Below are positions 57,874 through 64,000 of a DNA stretch of 64,000 bases, in pieces (position 1 is the stretch's first letter; the number at the start of each line of letters is the position of its first letter). The DNA is from Chitinophaga agri (GTDB lineage: Bacteria > Bacteroidota > Bacteroidia > Chitinophagales > Chitinophagaceae): positions 2,108,001 through 2,172,000 of the forward strand of contig NZ_CP048113.1 of assembly GCF_010093065.1 (NCBI RefSeq), given 5' to 3'. The position numbers and the translations under genes are program-made. The notes under the pieces were generated by a model. It worked only from the letters and a program-made list of their open reading frames with translations, made no database searches and was not told where the DNA came from.

Positions 57874-60800
57874 GTGATCAAACGACAATTCATTTTATTG
57901 CTGCTGGTGTGTTTGCCAATGCTGCTGAGAGGACAAAGCATTTCTTCACAGTACCAATTAACCCGGATAGATCTGACACAGGGACTTTCCAGCAACCAGA
58001 TCAACTGCATTCTCAAAGACAGTCAGGGCTTTATGTGGTTCGGTACTGTATCTGGTCTGAATCGTTTTGATGGTTATAATTTAAAAGTTTTCCGGCAGGC
58101 ACTCAGTGACACTACATCTATATCTGATAACTTCATCACCAACCTGATGGAAGGCCCGGAGGGACTACTCTGGATCACGCATCGCAACGGACAGAATATC
58201 TACCATCCCGAAAATGGTACATTTCAGCGCAACGTACGCACTACACTCCAGCAATACGGCATACCGGGTGATTCCGTGAGCCAGATCATGAAAGACAACA
58301 CCGGTACTTACTGGTTTGTTATGCCAAAGAACGGCCTGTTCACCTACAACCCAACGACACACCACACAAAAAAGATCGCACTGAATGGTAACGCTGCTGC
58401 TGCCGTTGCACAGGATCATACCGGTCATATCTGGATATTGCATACAAATGGGTATCTCGAGCAGCTGGATGCGCGTACACGCCTTTCAATGTTCCACACG
58501 ACGCTGCCTGAACAGAACGGCCGTAGTAGTCAGCAGGACTATCAGATGATGGCGGATGCTGATGGGGATCTATGGATATTTAGTAATACCGATGTACAGG
58601 GCGTCTACTATTTTAATCAGCGTACGGCCTCCTTTACACACTATAATCAGAACACCGGGACGCTGCGGCTCAATAATAATATTGTACGTGGTGTTGTACA
58701 GGATAATCAGGGCCTGATCTGGATAGGAACGGATCATGGTGGAATTAATATTATTGATAAAGACAGACAAACAATTGAATATCTCGTCAGCAATGGTGAA
58801 AATCCTAAGAGCCTGAGTCAAAATAGCATCAATGCGCTCTATCGTGACAACACAGGTATTATATGGATAGGTACTTATAAAAAGGGGATCTGCTATTATC
58901 ATGAGAATATCGTCAAGTTCCCGCTTTATCAGCATGAACTATTCACTGCCAACAGTCTCCCCTACGATGATGTGAACCGGTTCGCAGAAGATACAAAAGG
59001 TAACCTGTGGATAGGCACCAATGGTGGAGGCCTTATTTATTACGACCGCAGCCGCAATACCTATAAACAATATTTACACGATCCATCTAATTCAAATTCC
59101 CCCAGTGGGAATGTTATTGTCAGTCTGTGGATAGACCAGCAGCAGAAACTCTGGATCGGTTCGTATTTCGGTGGACTGGATTGCTTTGACGGCTCCCGTT
59201 TTATCCACTATAAACATGATGCAGCCGATCCTGCCAGTCTGAGTGACAACAGCGTATGGGAAATATTTGAAGACAGCCAAAAAAGACTGTGGGTAGGTAC
59301 ACTCGGCGGAGGGCTCAATATACTTGACCGCGCTACCGGCCACTTTATCCATTACCCCAATGGTGCACCTAATTCTATCCGATCCCCCTATGTCTCGTCA
59401 TTGCTGGAAGATAAAGCCGGCAATATCTGGATCGGTACTGCCGACGGATTAGACATCATGAACAATGCGGGTAAATTTTCTCATTACAGCAGCATTGACA
59501 AACAAGCCGGAGGGCTCAGTAACCGCAATGTGATCTGCCTCTATGAAGACAGCCGTGGATTGATATGGGTAGGCACCCGTGAGGGGTTGAATGTCTATGA
59601 TCCTGTAACCCGGCAAATTAACATACTCCGAAAAGAAGATGGTCTTCCCGATAATACAATCCTCAACATTCTTGAAGACAGTGACAGCACATTATGGATA
59701 AGTACGACCAATGGCATCACAAATCTCAAGCTATTGCAACGCACGCCCACCTATAAGATCAGCTGCAAACACTACGATGAGTCAGACGGTCTTCAGGGCA
59801 GGGAGTTCAATGAAAATGCAGCGCTCAAAACACGTAAGGGAGAGTTTATCTTCGGCGGTGGTAATGGGTTCAATATCTTCAATCCACACCTGATAGCCAT
59901 CAATACCACGATTCCGCCGGTAGTCCTGACCGATTTCCAGATCTTCAACAAAAGCATGGAACCTGGTGAGCAGATCAATGGCCGTGTATTACTGACACAG
60001 TCCATTACCGGCACACGACATATCACACTGAAATACAGGGAAAACGTCTTCTCCATCGCATTCGCAGCACTGAACTATTTCCATCCGGAAAAAAACCAGT
60101 ATGCCTATATGCTGGAAGGCTTCAATAATGATTGGCTCACGGCCGATGGTACCTTACGCAAAGCGACTTACACCAATCTTGATCCGGGGGAATATACCTT
60201 CCGCGTCAAGGCATCCAATAACGATGGCATATGGACACCGGCACCACTGGAACTACACATTACCATCCTCCCTCCTTTCTGGAAAACACCACTGGCATTT
60301 ATCCTTTATGTACTGCTGATCATTGGTGCACTGATCCTGGCCAGAAGGGTTGTACTGGAAAGAGAAAGACTGCGCTCCCGCATTGAACAGGAAAAACAGG
60401 AAGCGCAACGTGTCCATGAACTGGACGCCTTAAAGATCCGCTTCTTCACCAACATCAGCCATGAATTCAGGACACCTTTAAGCCTGATCATCACGCCGCT
60501 GGAAAAAATCCTGGGGAAAGGTGTAGAGGCGAATATCCAGCAACAGCTGGTGCTCGTACAACGCAATGCCCGGCGGCTGCTGAATCTGGTGAACCAGCTG
60601 CTGGACTTTCGTAAAATGGAGGTGCAGGAGATCAAGCTGCACGCCAGCGAGGGGGAAATTGTTTCCTTCATTAAAGAACTGACCACCTCTTTCTCCGATC
60701 TTTCGGAAAAGAAACAGATACACCTGGACTTCCATAGCAGCGTCAGGGAACTGCATATGCTGTATGATCCAGACAAAATAGAAAAGATCATTTTCAATCT

Positions 60801-61953
60801 GCTGAGCAATGCTTTTAAATTCACGCCTGAACAGGGCAATATTTCTGTGGATATGCAGCTGCAACATGGTAATACGCTGGCCATTATGGTAAAGGATAAC
60901 GGTATCGGCATACCAGCAGATCAACAGGAACGTATCTTCGAAAGATTCTTTCAGCATGACATTCCCGGCTCACTGGTGAATCAGGGAAGCGGTATTGGCC
61001 TGAGCATCACACGTGAATTTGTCAAACTACATGGTGGTACGATCACCGTGGATAGCACTCCTGACATGGGTAGCACGTTCTCTATCCTGTTGCCGGTTAA
61101 GGGACTGACCACCCAGCCAGTCACCCTTGCACCTGTCAGCACCAATATACTGCCAGCAACAGCACTTACCACTGCCCATACGCCCGCTCCCTACACTGGT
61201 AAAAAGCCAGTCCTGCTGTTAATTGAAGACAGTGAAGACTTCCGGTTCTATCTGAAGGACAACCTGGGCATGCATTTTCATATCATTGATGCCCCTAATG
61301 GGAAACTGGGCTGGGAGATCCTGCAACAAACCATCCCTAATCTAATTGTCAGTGATGTCAATATGCCGGAGATGGATGGCCTGGAACTCTGCCGGCGCAT
61401 ACGGCAAACCCAGCGTTTAGCACACCTGCCCGTCATTCTCCTGACTGCCCGCGCAGCCGAAGAAGATCAGCTGGAGGCACTTGATAACGGCGCCACAGAC
61501 TATATCACCAAACCATTCAACTATGAGGTGCTCCTGTCCCGCATCCGGAACATTATATCGCAACAGGTATCATTGAAAAAGACTTTCCAGCAGCATATTG
61601 AAGCGCATCCCGAGGAAATAGCCATTTCGTCACAGGATGAACGCTTCCTTCAACAAGCCCTGCAGATCGTAGAGAAGAACATCTCTAACCCTGATTTCTC
61701 CGTAGAGGAACTGAGCCGGGAACTGCATATGAGTCGCGTGTCGGCCTATAAAAAACTGTTGTCCATCACCGGGAAGACTCCCCTGGAATTTATTCGCTCT
61801 ATCCGTCTGAAAAGGGCGGCGCAGTTATTGGGTAAGAGTCAGCTTACGGTAGCTGAAGTAGCTTATGAAGTAGGATTCAATAATCCTAAGTATTTTGCAA
61901 AGTATTTTAAACTGGAATTCGGCGTTTTGCCTTCAGCCTATAAGAACACTTAA
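57874..61953 (+). CDS. Hybrid two-component system sensor/regulator (HTCS)
   Basis: This 1359-residue single-chain glycan sensor spans the inner membrane. It starts at a GTG (57874) and has a signal peptide or anchor (residues 1-20, ending RGQ). A periplasmic two-propeller sensor follows, built of Reg_prop blades (repeated segments such as DNQGLIWIGTDHGGINI, DTKGNLWIGTNGGGLIYYD, DKAGNIWIGTADGLDIM), to about residue 640, then a Y_Y_Y domain (about 700-790) and a transmembrane helix (about 803-825). The histidine kinase has SHEFRTPLS (His near 863), NAFKFTPEQGN, DNGIGIP and GSGIGLSI. The receiver domain (about 1110-1225) has phosphoacceptor Asp in VSDVNMPEMDG (near 1158). The C-terminal AraC helix-turn-helix is FSVEELSRELHMSRVSAYKKL, then TVAEVAYEVGFNNPKYFAKYF. 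It probably binds an oligosaccharide; GH95 is its nearest enzyme target. Confidence 0.95.
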   Translation: MIKRQFILLLLVCLPMLLRGQSISSQYQLTRIDLTQGLSSNQINCILKDSQGFMWFGTVSGLNRFDGYNLKVFRQALSDTTSISDNFITNLMEGPEGLLWITHRNGQNIYHPENGTFQRNVRTTLQQYGIPGDSVSQIMKDNTGTYWFVMPKNGLFTYNPTTHHTKKIALNGNAAAAVAQDHTGHIWILHTNGYLEQLDARTRLSMFHTTLPEQNGRSSQQDYQMMADADGDLWIFSNTDVQGVYYFNQRTASFTHYNQNTGTLRLNNNIVRGVVQDNQGLIWIGTDHGGINIIDKDRQTIEYLVSNGENPKSLSQNSINALYRDNTGIIWIGTYKKGICYYHENIVKFPLYQHELFTANSLPYDDVNRFAEDTKGNLWIGTNGGGLIYYDRSRNTYKQYLHDPSNSNSPSGNVIVSLWIDQQQKLWIGSYFGGLDCFDGSRFIHYKHDAADPASLSDNSVWEIFEDSQKRLWVGTLGGGLNILDRATGHFIHYPNGAPNSIRSPYVSSLLEDKAGNIWIGTADGLDIMNNAGKFSHYSSIDKQAGGLSNRNVICLYEDSRGLIWVGTREGLNVYDPVTRQINILRKEDGLPDNTILNILEDSDSTLWISTTNGITNLKLLQRTPTYKISCKHYDESDGLQGREFNENAALKTRKGEFIFGGGNGFNIFNPHLIAINTTIPPVVLTDFQIFNKSMEPGEQINGRVLLTQSITGTRHITLKYRENVFSIAFAALNYFHPEKNQYAYMLEGFNNDWLTADGTLRKATYTNLDPGEYTFRVKASNNDGIWTPAPLELHITILPPFWKTPLAFILYVLLIIGALILARRVVLERERLRSRIEQEKQEAQRVHELDALKIRFFTNISHEFRTPLSLIITPLEKILGKGVEANIQQQLVLVQRNARRLLNLVNQLLDFRKMEVQEIKLHASEGEIVSFIKELTTSFSDLSEKKQIHLDFHSSVRELHMLYDPDKIEKIIFNLLSNAFKFTPEQGNISVDMQLQHGNTLAIMVKDNGIGIPADQQERIFERFFQHDIPGSLVNQGSGIGLSITREFVKLHGGTITVDSTPDMGSTFSILLPVKGLTTQPVTLAPVSTNILPATALTTAHTPAPYTGKKPVLLLIEDSEDFRFYLKDNLGMHFHIIDAPNGKLGWEILQQTIPNLIVSDVNMPEMDGLELCRRIRQTQRLAHLPVILLTARAAEEDQLEALDNGATDYITKPFNYEVLLSRIRNIISQQVSLKKTFQQHIEAHPEEIAISSQDERFLQQALQIVEKNISNPDFSVEELSRELHMSRVSAYKKLLSITGKTPLEFIRSIRLKRAAQLLGKSQLTVAEVAYEVGFNNPKYFAKYFKLEFGVLPSAYKNT

Positions 61954-61963
61954 AACGGAACTT

Positions 61964-62533
61964 ATGCAGGTACTCCTGAACAAACTAGATCATTACCTGA
62001 GCACCAAACGCGCTGACTATTATGCGACCTTACAACCTGGTTTATCATCAGCCGAGATAGGCGCCCTGGAAAAAAAATATAATGTTACCCTACCTGTTGA
62101 TCTCTGTGCGTTGTATCAATGGAAAAACGGACAACGCGAAGACGCACATGCCTCCTTTGTTAACAACTCCATGTTCCTCTCGCTGGAACATTCGCTGGAA
62201 TCGGCCAAAGAGCTGACCAGCATGATAGGAACTGATTTTGAGATGGAAAACTGGTGGCATCCGGCATGGATACCACTGTTTGACAATGGTGGCGGTGACT
62301 ATATTTGTTATGATACTGTAGGGGTGTTCACCGGTATCAGGGGACAACTGATCGAATTCTGGCATGCGGATAACGACCGGGATACCATTGCTCCTGACCT
62401 CACTTCCTTTATCGTCAGTCTTAACAAGCTATATGCGACAACTGATCCGAAGGATTTCGATGAATATTTCGAAGTAAAAGTACCCGAAGGCTACCCTAAA
62501 GGCAACTACGCCGGTGAACCAGGCAGGCGCTAA
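61964..62533 (+). CDS. SMI1/KNR4 (SUKH)-family protein
   Basis: This 189-residue cytoplasmic protein has a SUKH fold: LSSAEIGALEKKYNVTLPVDLCALYQWKNGQ (about residues 27-57) with the family Trp, then WWHPAWIPLFDNGGGDYICYDT (about 97-118) and GQLIEFWHADNDRDTIAPDLTSFI. Many SUKH proteins are immunity proteins against contact-dependent or polymorphic toxins, but solitary ones like this are also common. The ATG at 61964 is 10 bp after the HTCS stop, so it is probably co-transcribed. The longer frame from 61895 overlaps the HTCS end. No toxin gene is adjacent. Confidence 0.85.
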   Translation: MQVLLNKLDHYLSTKRADYYATLQPGLSSAEIGALEKKYNVTLPVDLCALYQWKNGQREDAHASFVNNSMFLSLEHSLESAKELTSMIGTDFEMENWWHPAWIPLFDNGGGDYICYDTVGVFTGIRGQLIEFWHADNDRDTIAPDLTSFIVSLNKLYATTDPKDFDEYFEVKVPEGYPKGNYAGEPGRR

Positions 62534-63606
62534 AACAATTCTTCCGGCAGATTGTACAATCTTACTTCTCCTGAGTTATGGGTTAGTAGTAACTGGCGTT
62601 GTTTATTAACACAAACGGTCACGATCTCTCCGGCGTAATCAACGATCTGTTTTGGATCCCTGGTAGGCCGTCCTGCCAGGTCGTATGCCCTGATCTCACA
62701 ACCTTCAGGTAACAATTCCCCGATACATTGCATAGTAGCCCGCTCGATCAGCATCAGCCTGCCAAAGCGGGTGAACGCCAGCAGGGTCTTGTTACTGATA
62801 TGCAATACGACGTATTCCAGGGAGTCATTATCTTCCTGAGACGGATACTCGTTCCTGCCATCAAACAGCTGATCTTCCTCCAACCGGGCTATCTCCTGTA
62901 TGTCAGGATAGCTATATATCTGTATAGCGCCCTCCACGTGCGGCGCCGTCACCATTTCTGTCCCGTCCGGAGAGAACGTGCCTACAATCCTGTCCCATAC
63001 CTCATCCAGCACTTCACACACGATCTTACCTCCACTGAAAGCCGCGCGGTAAAGCACATTGTCATCCTGTCCTGCGGCCGCTTCTATAATCACCGCCTGC
63101 TCATCAGGTGTCGGGTAGATCACATAACTATACTCCTGGTTACCTTCCATCATCCACGTATCCTGCACTTTGTGGTCGGACATACGTACTACATATAGTA
63201 TGTCATTTTCCAGAGCGGAACTGGCAGGTACAATAAACCAGATCAGTTTCCCATCGGCAGAGAACGTACAGGTTGAACCGAGGAAATTACCCCATCCTTC
63301 ATGAGGGAATACCCATGTGAGATTTCCCTCTCCATCCAGTATGCGGATCGTTTCATGACCGGATATTGCCATCAGGTTGCCAGCGGGATTTGTGGTAATA
63401 AGACAGTTCACATAGTCAACAGTATGTGCCTGGAGATCTTTCTTCCAGACCTGACGGAGCTCTTTATCCAGACGTATGACATGCGGGTCCTTATTGAAGT
63501 TAAGCAGATAACCACCATCGGCAAGTTCTACGATGCTGACAGGGTTTGCCTCCAGCGCCAGACGCCGGTGTATATTGAGTGCTATGCGGGTAAATGTCTT
63601 TTCCAT
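62530..63606 (-). CDS. Cytoplasmic beta-propeller protein of unknown function
   Basis: This 358-residue protein without a signal peptide shows propeller-like repeated strands: ELADGGYLLNFNKDPHVIRLD, TTNPAGNLMAISGHETIRILDGEGNLTWVF, TFSADGKLIWFIVP, GTFSPDGTEMVTAPHVEGAIQIY, and NKQRQLLLTHNSGEVRLYNLP at the end. This suggests six or seven WD40/PQQ-type blades. No catalytic motif is visible. It converges on the SUKH gene and their stop codons overlap by 4 bp (62530-62533). Confidence 0.72.
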   Translation of the reverse strand: MEKTFTRIALNIHRRLALEANPVSIVELADGGYLLNFNKDPHVIRLDKELRQVWKKDLQAHTVDYVNCLITTNPAGNLMAISGHETIRILDGEGNLTWVFPHEGWGNFLGSTCTFSADGKLIWFIVPASSALENDILYVVRMSDHKVQDTWMMEGNQEYSYVIYPTPDEQAVIIEAAAGQDDNVLYRAAFSGGKIVCEVLDEVWDRIVGTFSPDGTEMVTAPHVEGAIQIYSYPDIQEIARLEEDQLFDGRNEYPSQEDNDSLEYVVLHISNKTLLAFTRFGRLMLIERATMQCIGELLPEGCEIRAYDLAGRPTRDPKQIVDYAGEIVTVCVNKQRQLLLTHNSGEVRLYNLPEELF

Positions 63607-63725
63607 ATCTCAGGGCTTGCTGCAAATTACCGGTAATTGATGGTATTTCAAGCTATCACATCCCCCGTCCCGATTGCCCCGTAAGGAAGTCCTCTTTACA
63701 CCGCTCCTGAATATCCCTGTATCAG

Positions 63726-63733
63726 TAAGTTTG
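63726..63733 (+). promoter_or_regulatory. -7 box (TAAGTTTG) of the VOC-fold gene
   Basis: This is a perfect TAnnTTTG match 31 bp before the ATG at 63765. No -33 TTG is at the expected distance. Confidence 0.45.
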
Positions 63734-63764
63734 TGCTATCAAAACACCCAAAAAAATAATCACT

Positions 63765-64000
63765 ATGCAAAAGATCACTCCTTTCCTGTGGTATGATGGT
63801 CAGGCGGAAGAAGCGGCAAAACTATACACAGAGCTTTTTAAGAACTCATCCATCAGTAAGATCAGCCGTTATCCGCCAGGCGTGCCGGGGCAGGAAGGAA
63901 AGGTAATGACGGTGGAGTTTACACTGGACGGCCAGGAGTTCATTGCCCTGAATGGTGGTCCGCATTACTCTTTCACCCCTGCTGTGTCGATGTTTATTAA
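63765..64000 (+). CDS. VOC-superfamily PhnB-like protein (5' part only)
   Basis: The window ends 78 codons into this gene. The visible residues (ITPFLWYDGQAEEAAKLYTELF, then KVMTVEFTLDGQEFIALNGGP) match the PhnB-like / 3-demethylubiquinone methyltransferase-like group of the vicinal-oxygen-chelate superfamily, usually about 150 residues and often misnamed as a methyltransferase. Function within the group is unknown. The ATG at 63765 is the first in frame. Confidence 0.88.
   Translation, partial: MQKITPFLWYDGQAEEAAKLYTELFKNSSISKISRYPPGVPGQEGKVMTVEFTLDGQEFIALNGGPHYSFTPAVSMFI

Overview
This 64 kb window reads as chromosome of a glycan-degrading Bacteroidota, most likely a Chitinophaga-like member of the Chitinophagaceae (inference). 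The grounds are two SusC/SusD pairs, an ECF sigma/FecR/STN-SusC relay, a hybrid two-component system (HTCS), signal peptides ending in -AQ, lipoproteins with short lipoboxes, and repeated TAnnTTTG -7 promoter boxes. I see no phage, insertion sequence, CRISPR array, rRNA or plasmid functions.

Layout. 1-7.9 kb is housekeeping: the end of a membrane protein, glucose-6-phosphate isomerase, a PUR-family nucleic-acid-binding protein, an ABC exporter, PurC, a DnaQ/GIY-YIG nuclease and a DUF4142 lipoprotein. 8.1-9.8 kb is a TetR regulator followed by an old yellow enzyme, with three matching operator-like sites. 10.1-26.6 kb is a pectin utilisation locus on the minus strand: SusC, SusD, a CE12-GH28 fusion, a GH105 hydrolase and the cytoplasmic uronate enzymes UxaB, UxaA and UxaC in one tightly spaced operon. 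Upstream of it lie a GH43 gene and a divergent LacI regulator, with a perfect 14-bp palindromic operator ahead of susC. 26.6-28.7 kb holds a GAPDH and a GlxA-type regulator.

28.7-31.8 kb is the most unusual part. A short RNA with a Phe-rich 23-codon leader, alternative hairpins and a strong terminator sits directly before two near-identical 73-nt cloverleaf sequences with a GAA (Phe) anticodon. Two paralogous membrane proteins and an AraC regulator follow. 32.9-41.2 kb is a second utilisation locus (sigma, FecR, STN-type SusC, SusD, GH76 endo-mannanase), probably for alpha-1,6-mannan, with large perfect hairpins between sigma and fecR.

41.3-54.9 kb is mixed: an MBL hydrolase, a serine beta-lactamase-like hydrolase, an exported lactonase, an M1 peptidase, a YjbQ-family protein, a universal stress protein, a histidine-kinase-like protein with no ATPase domain, a phosphoesterase, two nucleotidyltransferase-like proteins, a LytTR membrane regulator and an ATP-grasp ligase. 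54.9-64 kb has a GH95 fucosidase with a LacI-type site over its -33 box, a structured RNA or attenuator, a 1359-residue HTCS, a SUKH protein, a beta-propeller protein and the start of a VOC-fold protein.

Working model. Outer-membrane SusCD import and periplasmic GH28, CE12, GH105 and GH43 enzymes release galacturonate from pectin. UxaC, UxaB and UxaA then carry it to 2-keto-3-deoxygluconate inside the cell, under LacI control. The mannan locus is sensed through STN, FecR and sigma. The GH95 gene may combine LacI-type and HTCS control.
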